From positions 57,354-112,332 of the forward strand of contig MNCI01033651.1 of assembly GCA_015680685.1 (NCBI GenBank): 54,979 nt of DNA. The letters are read 5' to 3'. Position numbers and translations under genes: made by a program. Within the stretch, counting starts at the first letter, position 1. Every line of letters begins with the position of its first letter. This document shows, in pieces, positions 11,561 through 23,206 of this stretch. Under the pieces are notes generated by a model. It ran no database searches. It was given only the letters and a program-made list of their open reading frames with translations, and had not been told where the DNA came from. The DNA comes from Gnetum montanum (Eukaryota > Streptophyta > Gnetopsida > Gnetales > Gnetaceae).

Positions 11561-12880
11561 TTGTTATGTTGGCTGGCATATGCTCATGGAAAGGTTTGAT
11601 TTGTTGAATGTTGACTAGTTATTTTTTGTTTGGGCTCTCGGGTTTACAGATCATCATGGCCCCTAAAGGAAAAGTTTCATAAATGATGTAAGGTCCTTTT
11701 CACAATGTTTGGAACTCATTTTGTTGAAGTATGTGTGTGGTGTTCTAGTAAAGAACCTTGTCTCTTAGTTGAAATTTGACTTTTCTAATTTTTAGGTCAT
11801 GACGCTTTTTGTTATAGACCTTGTGCAACTTATTAGATGGTAAGGCTACTAATTGATTTTTTTCTAGCAAGTTGAGATTCATTGGTCTTTCTTTTTGGGA
11901 TAAACTTAAGTCAAGGTTAAGGTCACAAGTTGTTGAAAGTGTATGGCATTGAGATTGACTAGGAAGTGTTGGTAGTTTGTTGTACACAAGCTTATAGGGA
12001 GAGTAGCCTATAGGAAGTTTCCAAGTTGAGTAGTAGGCCCAAAGGGCATTATTGAGTTTTGTGCTCTAGTCCTTCCTATACTTGCTAATATTTATTATTA
12101 CTATTCTTGTGATTTCCCTATTGGTAACCTTAGCTTGACCATTAGCTTGGGGATGGTAAGGTGTTGTGAGTTTATGTTCAACCCCTAAGCATTGCATGAG
12201 CTTTCAAAAAGTAGTGCTTATAAAGTGAGTTCCATTATTAGAAATTAATGCATGTGGCACACCAAACTTGTTTATAATATTTTGTTGTACAAACTAAGTA
12301 GCAGTGGAGGATGTACAGTCAATGATGGCTACTAGTTCTACCTATTTCGTACAGTAGTTAACAACGAATATGATGTATGCATTTCCATTTGACACGGGTG
12401 TGATGGGACCCATGAAATCAATGCCTCAGATGTCAAATGGTTCTAGTGGTTGAATCCATTATTGAGGTCCATCCATTCAAGTAGGAATTCCACCATCTCA
12501 TTGGTACTATTTGCAAGAGTGGATGAAATGGTGAGCATCTCTGAAGAGTGTTGGCCAATAGTACCCTACCATCAAGATTTTAATGGCCATGCTTCTCCTA
12601 GCATAGTGTCCTACATAAGGACCTTCATGAGCATCTTGGAGAATGTGCAATTTATCAGCATCAATGACACACTAGCAAACCAAGCCATCAACACACATCT
12701 CATAGAGGTGTCTGTTGATCTCCATGAGGTGCTTTACCTAGTGAAGAAACTACTGTTTCTTTTGGTGGTCTAGACCTTGTGGCATCTCTTGAGTGAGAAG
12801 ATAGGTGAGAATGTTATCATACCATTTTGGCTCATTAGGCATTTGTTCCATTATCACCCTAGCAAAGAGGAGTTCATCAG
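11561..12880 (-). pseudogene. Athila-like integrase relic
   Basis: Read on the minus strand: the zinc-binding N-terminal part near 12560-12720 (AHEGPYVGHYARR, then YYWPTLFRDAHHF), and the core with FDI-stop-GIDFMGPI near 12400-12440. The first catalytic Asp position reads VVNYCTK (Asp to Asn), and the second reads HALISNNGTHF (Asp to Asn, about 12225-12265). PYHPQANGQAKVTNREITRI follows, with the Glu kept. The C-terminal part (11745-11987) includes KVKFQLRDKVLYYN and a GPYI-like motif. The enzyme would insert the cDNA. Both Asp to Asn changes fit C-to-T decay, and stops occur throughout. Confidence 0.85.
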
Positions 12881-14450
12881 GAAATGTATCAAATAATAGG
12901 CTTTCTTCATCTTTATTGTCCCATTGCAACTGAGACAAGTGATCAACGACCACATTCTTAGTGCCCTTTCAATCTACCATTATGAGATCAAATTTCTGCA
13001 AGATCACCAACCACTATATGATAAGAGGGCTCACCATTGGCTTGTTCATTAGGAAGTGGATGGCACCATGATCAGTGTGTAGAAACACCTTATATTCAAG
13101 CATGTAATACCTAAAATTCTCTAGTACAAACACCACTACCATCAATTCCTTCTTTGTGGTGGTCTAGTTTAATTGTGCACCCACAATACTTCAGCTAGAT
13201 CAATGGATGTAGTATGGCTGTTTCTTGTCATCTAATTGTATCAGCACAACTCCCAAGGCATAATTTGATGTGTTCGTCATAATATGAAATGGTCTAGACT
13301 AGTCAGGTGCTTGTAGGATTAGAGTTTCTACAAGCTTCTCTTTCATTTGTTGGAATGCTTTTTCACTTTTCGAGGTTTAGATAAAAGGGGCATCTTTCTT
13401 TATTAGCTCCACCAACAGCTTTGTGATCTTAGAGAAATTCTCTATAAAGCATTGGTAGTAGCTAGTATGTCCAAAGAATGACTAAACATCTTTAACTATT
13501 TCTGGCTAGTGGGTTATTCCTTGGATGGTCCTTATTTTTTCAAGGTCCACCTCAATTCCTGCTTGTGAGATTTTATGCCCCAATACAATGCCCTCCTAAA
13601 CCATGAGGTGACTTTTTTGCCAATTGAGTTGCAAGTTGATTTCAACACCATTTCAACACTTGCTCAAGGTAATCAAGGGCTTTCTCAAATGTAGCTTCAT
13701 AGGTGGAGAAGTCATCCATAAAGACTTCCACACCACTACCAGTTTGCTATTGAAAGATGCTCAGGATCAAAATATGGCAAGAGCATTGCATAGACCAAAC
13801 GGCATCTTACAATACACAAAAGTCCCCCAGGGACTCATGAACATTGTATTTTCTTAGTTCTTTGGTACAATTTGAATTTTGTTATAGTCACTATAACCAT
13901 CTAGGAAGTTGTAGTAGTGATGCCCTGATATTGTGTCTAGCACTTGGTCAACAAATGGCAATGGAAAATGATCCTTGAATCTTGTCATATTCAGCAACCT
14001 AAAATCAATGTAGACCTACCACTTGCCACCTTTCTTTGGCATAATTATGAGTGGGCTAACCCACTCACTATCTTCAATGGGATAAATGAACCCCACCTTA
14101 AGGAGTTGCTCAATTTCCTCTTTGATGATTTACTTCAATTTGGGATTCAACCGCCTCTATGGTTGTCATTTTGGCTTCATGGTCAGGTCAATGTAAATGC
14201 AATGCTGGCATATCCTAGGATCAATCCCTATGAGTTCAGGATATGACCAAGCAAAAGTTGCTGACCATCTTTCAACTACTTTCAATAGCATCTTCTTCTA
14301 TTCTGAAGAAATTTTTGCATTAATTATAACCGGCTTTCCATTCTTCAAAAATACATATTCCATTCCAGCTAGTAACGTTTTCATCTCAAGGGGCTATTGT
14401 TTGAATTTTTTAGGAATTTCCAACTCTCCCTAGTGAGTATCATCATTTAT
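12881..14450 (-). pseudogene. Athila-like reverse transcriptase and RNase H relic
   Basis: On the minus strand the RT starts near 14400 and shows WSYPELIGIDPRIC, EDSEWVSPLIIMPKK, DHFPLPFVDQVLD (about 13975-14010), YNFLDGYSDYNK, MPFGLCNALAIFQ and the catalytic VFMDDFS box at about 13705-13727. The RNase H part shows YYMLEYKVFLHTDHGAIHFLMNK at about 13035-13110. The segment at 12750-12953 (VVDHLSQLQWDN, FPDELLFA) is the usual tail before the integrase. Several stops and at least two frame changes are present. The MDDF wording rather than VDD is the reason for the Athila assignment. Confidence 0.88.
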
Positions 14451-14594
14451 GTCATCAGAGAGTTGGTGATGAACTTACTCTTGTTCATCCATGCCTATGA
14501 CATATTCACATGTCAGGCTCTCAATTGGTTCCATGCAAAATGTGCTACTTTCTAAATCAATGGTCAACCATTGGATGCCCTCCTATTTTGTGGC

Positions 14595-15172
14595 TACTAC
14601 GTATAAAAACCTTTGAATTTATGCTTCTAGCACACATTGTCTGCATGCAGAGATAAATGTTTGCTTTATGGCCCAAAGTTTCTGCACATAATTACACCCT
14701 ATATTGATGTACATGATGCATGGAACTCTCTTCTTCTCAATCTTTCTGAATGCATTTTGTTTAGATATCTCCAGGGAAATATCTCTAATGCTCATTCTTG
14801 CATTGATGGTGCTTAGCCATGCCCTTCCCATAATGATTGGAAAGTCCCCTTTGCAATTCTCTACTTTGATTACTAGGAAGTTGGTAGGATAAGACCACCC
14901 ATAGACAGTGATCACAATGTCTTCTACTAGCTCAAATGGAACAATGATGAACTGGTGTATCAATTCCAGTCTGATGTTGCTCTTGTTGAAAGGAGGTAGG
15001 TTCTAGGTAATGTACGTCTCATGAGAAATCAAATTAACATCAAAACTTAAATTGAGAAGAGCCTTGCATGGTTCATTCTTAGCAATTTGCAAATAAATAA
15101 GAGAACTTCCAGTATCAGCTAATTTCCTAGAAAGGTTTCTTACATGGATCTAATCAAACATAGTGTGAGTAA
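14595..15172 (-). pseudogene. Aspartic protease relic of A2
   Basis: Minus-strand frame 14619-14963 reads VPFELVEDIVITVYGWSYPT, then DFPIIMGRAWLSTINA, matching the gypsy protease pattern (ED-V-V-GW-YP-DF and LGRPWL). The upstream part, where the DTG active site should lie, reads CKALLNLSFDVNLIS, so the Asp-Thr-Gly is lost. It corresponds closely to 27437-27711 of element E. Confidence 0.75.
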
Positions 15173-17689
15173 GCATTATAGTATGGATCTTTGGTAGAGT
15201 TTGGTTTGAAGAAGGCCTGAAGGAATTTGATATGGAGGAAGAGGCAAGTGTAGGGTTGTCAATTGCAGGTGTAGGTGAAGGCTTAGGTGGACTACAGGGT
15301 CAAAAGAAAGGTCTTCTCTTTGATTGCAAATTAACAGCCCTTGTAGCATTGTGTTGTTGTGGTTGAGTGGGTAGTTCACCCTACATTGGTGGAGCAGGTG
15401 GTAGCTATGCAACTTGGAGGAGGAGTGTGTGTAGGGATAGGAGGAGGATAAGGATAGGAGGTAGCATCCCTTCTTTCATGTGGCGAATGAGCTCTGTAAT
15501 AATCAAAAGGGTGGTCGTAAGGTGGAATATTAGAAACATGACTGGAAGAGTCATGTGGAGACATGGATTGCTACATGTGGTAACCATATGGATCATGCTA
15601 CTGGTAAGGGTATTTTTGCCTTGGTGGTGCAAGTGCCCATGATTGTGGTTGCTACCATTTTTGGTATTGTTCATATGGTTGCAGTGGAGCTCCACTTGGA
15701 TAATATGGTTGTTGTTGGTGGAACTACCTGAGATTACCTTGAGGATAAGGTAACCTTCTGGATGTTTTCCTTTGTGTAAGTTGTGGATGTAAGGCATACA
15801 CCCTAGACTCTTAAAGATGTGACACAATGGGAAAACATACCTTAGGATGTTCATACTAGTAGACATCACATCCACAATCATCATCTGATTTACTATCTGC
15901 AACCTCTTCTATTGCAACAATTTTTCCCTTACCTTTATAATATGCACGTTCAACTTCCTTGCACCTCCTATGCTCATGGTCACTACCTTGTTCTTTGGAC
16001 TCTTCAGCGATTTTGAGGACAACTTGAAATCTGCTATCCATGGAGTTCCTTAATTAATCAGCCTTGGTTGTAAGTTCAGTTTGGAATTGTTGAAGTGGCA
16101 ATGCTTTCTTATGCATCCCCTCATCAAATATGGATTCGTTCTTACTATAGAAAAATTGAACCTCCCTCTTGCAGATGGAAGGATCATGGTTGTAATCCTC
16201 TACACTCTGTTTTTCTTAGTTTGCCCTCCCCTTTGGAGACCTGCTATATTAACCTTTGTACCTAATGGGTAGTTAGTTCTAACAATTACCCTTGGGCATA
16301 AACACTAAGGGTTTTCCTCATTTCATGATGAAGCCTATCTACAATGTGGTGAAGTTGAGCCAATTAAGAATAACCATGGCCTGGGCATTTGTGCATTAAG
16401 GTATAGTATTAACCAATGGCAACATCCAAGGGTTCATGTATTCCTTGTTTCGATCCTTAAATTTTTTTTCTTAGGTTGGACACCCTAGAGTATGTTTGAT
16501 ACTTATCATTGAATAACTCGAGCATGGTACTCCTTTGTCTGATAGATTCCAGTTCTAAGGACTGGTACCAATTCTATGCTTCTTTAACAAGTGTCCTTGG
16601 GAACAACTTCAATTTTTGCCACTCATTCTCTATGTTTTGAAAGGCACATGCATCTTGGAAAGCTTGAAGATGATTCTGCAGATTAGAGTTATATCCTTCT
16701 TCAAATAGAGGAATATTGTTGATGTCTAACCATTTGATCTGACTGTCTTTCACATGCCTTGTTAGGATTCTAATTGCCTCTATGATGTTAAGCATACTTC
16801 AGGTAGCAAATAGAGGCTCATCAAGGCCTTGATCATGGTGTCTACGATGCCCTCTACTACCCCTTCGTTCATGGAAATGTGCCTCTCTTGAATGTCTATG
16901 TCCTTGATTTTGCCTATCTCGATGGTCCCCTTGATTATTGTGGTCTCGTTGGTCATTACGCTCATTTCGATTACCTCCATCATGATCTCACCTTTTGTGG
17001 TCATGATCAAAGCCAAAAGAAGAAGATGATGATGAAGGTGAAGAGGAAGGAGAATCAACACTATCACAATGCCTAATACCACTTCTTTGAAAATTGCAAC
17101 CACAATCACAATCATGCATCTTATTAGCATCCCTGTCTTGACTTGCCCCTCCGAATCCTTCTTTGTCATTGGATCACTTGTTACCAAAATCAAGATTGTG
17201 AACTATGGAGTGCAAATTCTGATTTTGACCTCCATCACCAAAGGTAAAGAGAGGAGCATCATTATATGAAATACCCCTATAGAAGGGTTCTCCACTAGAT
17301 TGTTGGTACATCAGGAATGAAGGATCATTAATCCCTTTTCTCTTCAAAAACTCATAGTGTTGTTCCAGCTGCCAATCCCATAGGTGTTGTGCTTCAGTGG
17401 GATGATAATCCCTAGCATCGACATCTTCTACATTATACTCCCCATGGTAGTCTTGAAGACCACATCATGCAAGCATGTGATAGAGCATTGCAAGAGTAGC
17501 ATGATCACATGACAACATAATGTTGCCCTCCATGTCACACCACCATAGCTATTCATCCTGGTGTAGGATGAAGGTAAAGTTTGGCACATACTCATCAGGG
17601 TGAGTATATATGATTCGGTATTGTTGAGGCTTTGTTGAATGAACATTATCAGCCTTGGGAAAAGAAGCACTCGTGTGAGAAGAACACAT
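15173..17689 (-). pseudogene. Athila-like gag relic of A2
   Basis: The likely start is the ATG at 17687-17689 (MCSSHTSASFPK). The N-terminal part reads THPDEYVPNFTFILHQDE, then DMEGNIMLSCDHATLAM. A charged, His/Arg/Asp-rich stretch (about 16840-17000) leads to the gag core at 16574-16795 (FEEGYNSNLQNHLQAF, then NIENEWQKLKLFPRTLVKEA). After a stop come STMLELFNDKYQTYSRVSN and, at 15856-16041, a basic and acidic linker (KGKIVAIEEVADSKSDDD). Gag forms the particle and binds the RNA. The same order is found in E at 19565-20373 and 25909-27430. Numerous stops are present. Confidence 0.8.
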
Positions 17690-17830
17690 TTTCGTTAGTA
17701 AAATAAAAATCATAGTGTTCTTTGAGAATTGGTTGCCATAATTGTGAAATAAGATATGACTCTAAGGTTTATTCCAAAAATTTAAATACTTTCACTAGGT
17801 CCTAGATAGTGCACCAAACAACAAAATAGT
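17690..17830 (-). other. 5' untranslated leader of A2
   Basis: Short leader between PBS and gag start, no other feature seen. Confidence 0.6.
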
Positions 17831-17848
17831 CCCTAGCAACAATGCCAA
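17831..17848 (-). promoter_or_regulatory. Primer binding site (tRNA-Asp type) of A2
   Basis: On the minus strand TTGGCATTGTTGCTAGGG directly follows the 5' LTR. It is the CpG-decayed form of the Athila/Ogre PBS TTGGCGCCGTTGCCGGGG that pairs with tRNA-Asp. Confidence 0.75.
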
Positions 17849-18702
17849 TGATGAGAGGCGAGGTACGCCTATACCCAACCGTATGAATCACTAAGGCGTT
17901 ACGCACGATCTGGTCAAATTCCATGGACCTATAGTTATCTTGTACACTAGTTTCTCTAGGAAGTGAAATGACGTTGAGAATGTTTGTTATCTTCCCAACT
18001 ACACTTGTGAGGATCAAGGGTATGGTTTAACTATAATTAAGGTATATGAATTTTTGTCATTTTATATTTTATGGATGTAATTGCCTACAACAAGAATAAG
18101 GATAGAGTAGATTGAAGACTAATGTCTATTGCCTAGCTAGCCTAACACAAGTAACTACCCCACTTTCCTAGACACATCCTAAAGACATATAGCATTGTTG
18201 GGGTACCAAACGTTAAGCATTACTGGGTTACCAAGTACTAAATGAATGCTTGAAGTGGTCGTACTTGCATTCATTAACTACTGGAAATAAATTGCTTAAT
18301 TTAAATGGATTAAAATAAAGAACAAGAAAGTAAAATGCATTAAAGGAAATATTAAGCTATTCTAAATGCTGCAAGGATTGTCAAAAGAGTTCATTTTATT
18401 CCCATCACACTACTGTGCTTAGGTGCATCAGTTCTCAAACAAAGAACTGTACACACTTTAGACTCCTTCTATGGGCACTTAGAAAATATTCTAACTTTGA
18501 GGAAAATAAACTACAAGAGCTTCACTACTCTGACTAAGAATGACCAAAAAACTAACTCAAAAACTTGAGCCTAGGCATGGTATTTATAAACCTAGGGTAG
18601 ATGCTTTGACGTCGCTTATGTGATGTCACATCAAGACCCCAATGTTGCATACATGACATTGCCTACCCAATTTTGGGGCCAACACAAAACGATGGTTCAT
18701 TA
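17849..18702 (-). repeat. 5' LTR of A2
   Basis: 854 bases. The minus-strand start is TAATGAACC (TG mutated) and the end is TCATCA. The minus-strand TATA box lies at 18581-18588. Upstream in transcription, an odd palindrome GATGTCACATC (18622-18632) and a GACGTC motif resemble bZIP sites. Both LTR copies keep the palindrome. Confidence 0.88.
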
Positions 18703-18707
18703 GTGTG
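18703..18707. repeat. Right target duplication of A2
   Basis: GTGTG, identical to the empty site in the other LTR of element A. Confidence 0.75.
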
Positions 18708-18842
18708 CAAGGATTCTACTCTCTAAGCATGAACGTACCTAAGTTAAGAAATCACATAACATTTGGATGTGTTTTTTTGCGGCTAGTCACTTTTCAACTT
18801 GGGAAACTTATTCATCCTCTCCTTCTAAGTTCTCAATCCTTA
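18708..18842 (+). repeat. 3' LTR of element A, right part
   Basis: Continues from 8609 and aligns with 3161-3302 of the left LTR, ending CAATCCTTA. GGGTG at 18843-18847 is the right target duplication of element A. Confidence 0.85.
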
Positions 18843-18847
18843 GGGTG

Positions 18848-19292
18848 ATGACCTAGGCATCAAAGTTGAAGCTCCTTCACAAACCTACATATCCTTGTGA
18901 TGAAGTACACAAAGGAATCAGATCCAATGTAGCTCCAATTGCAAACAACCTTGGATCCAACAACAAGGCATGTTATCCTACAATGGATGCTCAATGCATA
19001 GGCTATATTAGATTTATTTCTAATATTTAGAATATATAATTTAGATTATTAATATTTTAATACTTATATAATATTTTAAATATGGATACTAAAACATTAG
19101 CATGATATACCTCAATCATACTTAACCATACAAACTAGTCTACATAAGTATGATTGGCAAGACAATAACTAATGATTTATTATCTAGCTATCTAGATACC
19201 TACACTAGTCTAGTTCACAAGATTTGACCAAGTTACACATGAATGCTTGTGAACTATATGGTTGGGCATAGGTTCTATCCTTCCACTCATCA
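18848..19292 (+). repeat. 5' LTR of element E, right part
   Basis: Aligns with the right half of the C1 LTR (28379-29255): GATGCTCAATGCATAGGC with AATGCTAATGCTAGG, then TTAACCATACA, then GGTTGGGCATAGG...CCACTCATCA with GGTTGAGTGTAGGGG...CCACTCATCA. It ends in TCATCA directly before the PBS. Strongly AT-rich at 19010-19085. Confidence 0.65.
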
Positions 19293-19310
19293 TTGGCATC
19301 AGTTATGGGG
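19293..19310 (+). promoter_or_regulatory. Primer binding site (tRNA-Asp type) of element E
   Basis: TTGGCATCAGTTATGGGG directly after the LTR, a decayed TTGGCGCCGTTGCCGGGG. It matches the A2 site base for base at most positions. Confidence 0.7.
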
Positions 19311-19564
19311 ACTAGTGCTAATGATTTAGATAGCTAGAATCATCCTGGGATCATTGTAGAGCCTAAAATAATTTATCATCCAATAATTAAAAAATGGCAT
19401 CTTCTACAAAGTTAATATCCTACCTATGGATGATTCTATAAGGAAACATGACAGGATAGTAAAGAATAAGAATGATATGCCCGACAACTTAAAGTGATCT
19501 ACTAACATCAAGATCCTTGTTATCCATATTTAACTTTCATCCTCCACCAAGATAATCATTTGCT

Positions 19565-20373
19565 ATGGAGGGATATGAAGGACAACATTATGTTACCACA
19601 TGATTACTCAATCTCAATAATGCTTATGGAAACATTGATGAAAGTGGGATTGAAAGGGTTATTAATGACTACAAAGTAGTTGACAAAATGTCTAGGCCAT
19701 ACTAGCCTACCAAATTCTAACTGTAAAATAATTATTTCATGAAAACACATCATGTAGCTGCTAAGGGTAAGTGGAGTACCATTTCACTAATATCACAAAA
19801 CAAGAATTTGGATATTAATTATCAACTTGGAAAATCTCATTGTCAAAATCTTGTAATCCTTGCTACATTTGGCATCATATATACATGATTACATTCAACC
19901 TTAGCTAGTAACCAAGGAAAAGAGAAGTCAAGACCCAACACGAGGACCTCCAAGCATAGATATTTTAGTTGGCCAAGTTAAGATAATCAAAGGGATCATG
20001 GAAATAGAGCAAGATGACATAACTCTCCTAGTTTTCTATCTTTCTCATTCTCATGATCATTGAGCTTTGACAAGGATGAATATGACTAAGAAAGGAGAGG
20101 TAATTATAGACAACTTGGTAGAGATGATTAGAGAGAACATCATAGGAATGGAGGAAGAGATGGTTGCTAAGACTAATAAGTAAGATAAAAATTTGAAAGA
20201 AGGCATAGCTAATACCATATAAGGGGGCATGATCATAATAGAGACCATGATGATAGGGATGATTATGATGAATCCTTACTTGCTACCTATAGTATGATTA
20301 ATATTAGGAAGGTAGTGTACATTTCTATCAAGCATCAGAAGGATAGCCAAAGGAAATAATGAGGCATGAATAA
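19565..20373 (+). pseudogene. gag relic of element E, N-terminal part
   Basis: The frame near 19572 reads DMKDNIMLPHDYSISIML, matching DMEGNIMLSCDHATLAML of A2. Further on come a His/Arg/Asp-rich stretch near 20215-20265 (HDHNRDHDDRDDYDE) and SLLATYSMINIRK, matching DEPLFATSYA of A2. The frame ends at GMNN, where family B was inserted, and resumes at 25909 with an N-I-S reading that continues the A2 alignment. Several stops are present. The enzyme-free structural protein is not functional. Confidence 0.65.
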
Positions 20374-20947
20374 TGTAATGTCCATGTTTTCAAATGGTGC
20401 TACTTCATAATGAAGACAATGCCTCTTCATAACAAGTTTTATCATTATTGTAACAACCCTTAAAAGGACATGTTGTAATTAAGACCCAAAAGTGTGCATT
20501 ATAATAATGGAATTCTCTCTTGAGGTGACCTTTAGGGATTTGACCTAAGGCATTTATACCTAGGCTTAGAGGCCATGCCAGCATGGAGTGATGGAGCTGG
20601 TAAAGGTGAGTTATGGGTGCTAGGTGAAGTGGGACAAGAAGTGGACTAGCCATCACTCCTAGCTAGTTGTAGGCCTAACTATGGTGGCAATGCTAGATTG
20701 CCTCTAAGGGATAAATGCCAAAGGAAGAAAATGCCAAGAAATACTCTAATAGCATGATCCAAATGCTCTATTCCATATCAATAAAGCATTCTTTTCTCTT
20801 CTCTTCTACATTTTCCCTATTATTTTCATTACACATAATGTCAAATGTTACATATATTTGATGTTTGGTATATTATCTTCTTATGCATATTGTCTAATAT
20901 AACGTACATTTGACATTTTCCATAACATCTGGGAATGGGATGTCATA
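20374..20947 (+). repeat. 5' LTR of family B, copy 2
   Basis: 574 bases, aligned throughout with the other three family B LTRs. AATAAA at 20780-20785. No supported gene inside. Confidence 0.85.
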
Positions 20948-20948
20948 A

Positions 20949-20961
20949 TTGGATTGGAGAA
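20949..20961 (+). promoter_or_regulatory. Degraded PBS (tRNA-Met type) of family B copy 2
   Basis: TTGGATTGGAGAA directly after the LTR aligns with TTAGTATTGGAGC of copy 3, a better preserved form of TGGTATCAGAGC. Weak on its own. Confidence 0.45.
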
Positions 20962-22140
20962 AATCACAATCCAAGGGCTAATAAAAATCATGAACCAACT
21001 ATAATCCAATGAAAAACCATGGAGCCATGATCTAGGGAGAGTCCTAGACCACCACCATTTTTACCACATGTACAAGATGATCTCTGTAAGCTAGACAATA
21101 TCATTCCATTAATTTCATGAACAATGGATCATGCATCTACAAAAGACATAGATTCCACCAACCAACAAAATTCTTTCATGGATATCATTGACTGATTTGA
21201 TTACATCTCATCAAGATTCATCAATTGCAAGAGATGTTGGTAAGACAAGGATACACTGGTCTAGCTAACTCTTACCCATCTTAATACTATAAATATTAAT
21301 TGATTAAGATCATTGTTAAGTTTCTACCAAAAATTTAGTAACCATGACTTGAATTGATCTTGTTTTGTTTAAACTCATCATCCTAAGTTCTTAACCTTTG
21401 TAAATTGGCATTATTCACCATACTAATACCTACATATTGATCAAATAAGGGATTCAACCCATCCATAAGATTATCTGATCCCCCTAGGGAAACCAATAGT
21501 TAGCGAATGATGCTATCATAATCTTCTCACCAGTAGCTCATTAGGATATAACCATGATATGAGAAGGTATAATTATCATACTTGTTAAATTATAAGGTAT
21601 AAATACAATATTCATATCCTAGGATTTATTAAATTATAAGGTATAAATATTATATTCCTATCCTACGGTTGGTACATCATTTACAATCAAATCCAAGTAA
21701 TCTAGAAGATCTCAAGTTACTCATATGTCACCCTAGTAATGCTAGTTTAACATGATAAGTTATTTTTATCCTCTTAATTCCTAAAATTAAAACTTTATTT
21801 TTGAACCCTAATAGTATTCCAATGCATAGTACTCATCGATACAATTCCAATGGTACAAATTTTGTCTCGATTGGACTTGTAGTTTTGATAGATATTGTTG
21901 TTTTAAGTTTCTTGTTATGCATGCATTAAAATAATCCTTTTTAAAAAAAATCATCTAAAAAAATTAAGGCTCTAGGGGCTAGGACTATAGCCAACCCTAT
22001 GCTATTAGCAACAATAGGGCCTACCGTGCCATTGAGCAACAAGGCCACAAGGCCTAGCCACATAGCATCACAGCCAACCCAGTCACCGACCTAGCTCTAG
22101 TAAGGCCTATTGCACTATTGCATGGTAGGGCTGTAACACC
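20962..22140 (+). other. Family B leader region, no gene recognised
   Basis: Aligns with about 35986-36790 of copy 3, for example TCTCATCAAGATTCATCAA and GACAAGGATACACTGGTCTA in both. Conserved but without a convincing frame, possibly a gag remnant too decayed to identify. Confidence 0.5.
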
Positions 22141-22480
22141 TAGCCATGCAGTGTCACAGTTGACCTAGTGTCCACACAAGGCCTCCACCATTATGCTCCA
22201 CCTCTACCGCACATTTGCTGGTCCTACCTCAATGCCCTTTGCTGCTTGCACGTCGATGTCCTCTATTGCTCCCATGCTAATGTTCATGCCATTTTCTACC
22301 ACTACACATGTCACTCACTGCTCATCATTGTCGATCTCCACTATGCCTCATCCCAACCTACACTATCAAAACCCTTGTCACATTTCTTGCTGCCACCTGT
22401 GTTGCCACTGCCACCACCATTACATTACTACCACCGTTGTTGTCACTAGCATTGAAAAATCCACCATAATTTTCAATTGT
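22141..22480 (+). other. C-rich segment of family B
   Basis: Compositionally distinct (CCAC/CTAC-rich) and aligned with about 36940-37380 of copy 3. The open frames here (22168-22449 and 22193-22570) are low-complexity and are not supported as genes. Confidence 0.45.
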
Positions 22481-22489
22481 CCATGGTGT

Positions 22490-22740
22490 CCATGGACACT
22501 ACCAATGCTAGAAATCATTGTTCCTTCTAGTGCAAACACTATCAACATAAAAAATTTCTACCCCCTCTAGTGCTCAGTGAACATCGCTAAAGTCAAGAAT
22601 TGTTGCCCCCTCTAACACTCTATGAACACTATCAGTGCTAGGAATCACTACCCTTTTTAGTGCACCATAGACACCACTGATGCCAGAAATCACTGCCCCT
22701 TCTAAAAAATCATGGATACCTTCAATGAAGAAAATCATCA
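22490..22740. repeat. 45-bp minisatellite of family B, copy 2
   Basis: Motif TCTAGTGC-like anchors at 22526, 22566, 22611, 22656 and 22701 give steps of 40, 45, 45 and 45 bases. It corresponds to the clearer array at 37430-37800. On the minus strand it reads as 15-residue units (EGAVISGISGVYGAL, KRVVIPSTDSVHRVL). Confidence 0.7.
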
Positions 22741-23200
22741 TCCACTCTAGCATGGTTAAAAAAATTCTTGAACTATAATGAACATGGCTGCCTAAGCCCT
22801 CGTAAGGGCTACCTAGTTCCCTCCTAGGACCATGATAGCCCTAATGAAGGTAATGCAGGACCTACTTGAGTTACGCAAGCCCTAGAAAGAGTAGCATAGG
22901 TCCTACTTGGGCCTCACTAGCCTTGATATCGTCCATGTGAGCCCTAAAAAGGGATGCACAGGCCTACCTACACCACTGACAACCACCACCATCCACTACC
23001 ACTCATCATTGCTACCACTCTCCTTATGCCATCACCACTCTCCTCACATGTCTTACTTGTAGCTCCTACACCCTACAACCATTGCTACCATGCCTACCCC
23101 TATCAACAATGGGAAATTTTTCCATCAACAAACAAAAATTTAAAAATTTTCATCTTAAGAGATTTAGTTTAAATTTATAAATGTGAGAAAAAGTTCTCAA
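22741..23200 (+). other. Family B interior, no gene recognised
   Basis: Contains repeated AGCCCT / AGGGCT words and a second C-rich stretch (22960-23110). No homologue is recognised. Confidence 0.35.
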
Positions 23201-23206
23201 AAAAAG

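Larger units (their letters stand above)
8615..18702 (-). mobile_element. Element A2: complete Athila-like Ty3/gypsy retrotransposon (decayed)
   Basis: 10.1 kb on the minus strand with LTRs at 17849-18702 (5') and 8615-9413 (3'), a tRNA-Asp type PBS, a G-rich polypurine tract, and gag, protease, RT, RNase H and integrase in the gypsy order. The RT box reads VFMDDFS, as in the Athila lineage. About 2 kb lies between the integrase and the 3' LTR, the place where Athila elements can carry an env-like ORF, but none is visible. Many stops and frameshifts mean it is not autonomous today. Confidence 0.9.
2084..18842 (+). mobile_element. Element A: non-autonomous copia-like LTR retrotransposon (gag + plant transposon-domain ORF, no pol), interrupted by A2
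   Basis: Two direct LTRs (2084-3302, and 7644-8614 continued at 18708-18842) enclose a 4.3-kb interior. A perfect 5-bp target duplication GGGTG flanks it (2079-2083 and 18843-18847). A tRNA-Met type PBS follows the left LTR. The interior has a copia-type gag relic and a second ORF resembling the putative plant transposon protein domain, but no protease, integrase, RT or RNase H. It therefore depended on another element for replication. The right LTR is split by the 10.1-kb element A2. Confidence 0.85.

Noticed and set aside
13944-14433. Plus-strand frames of 78-100 codons over the RT region
   Set aside because: They are shadows of the minus-strand A2 reverse transcriptase.
15367-15642. Overlapping frames of both strands near 15.4 kb as an extra gene
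   Set aside because: They fall in the Pro/Tyr/His-rich tail of the A2 gag relic and have no independent support.
22168-22570. Two overlapping Cys/His/Pro-rich frames that look like a metal-binding or membrane protein
   Set aside because: Low-complexity C-rich DNA gives such frames in several phases. The homologous segment of copy 3 (36947-37260) does not keep the same protein.
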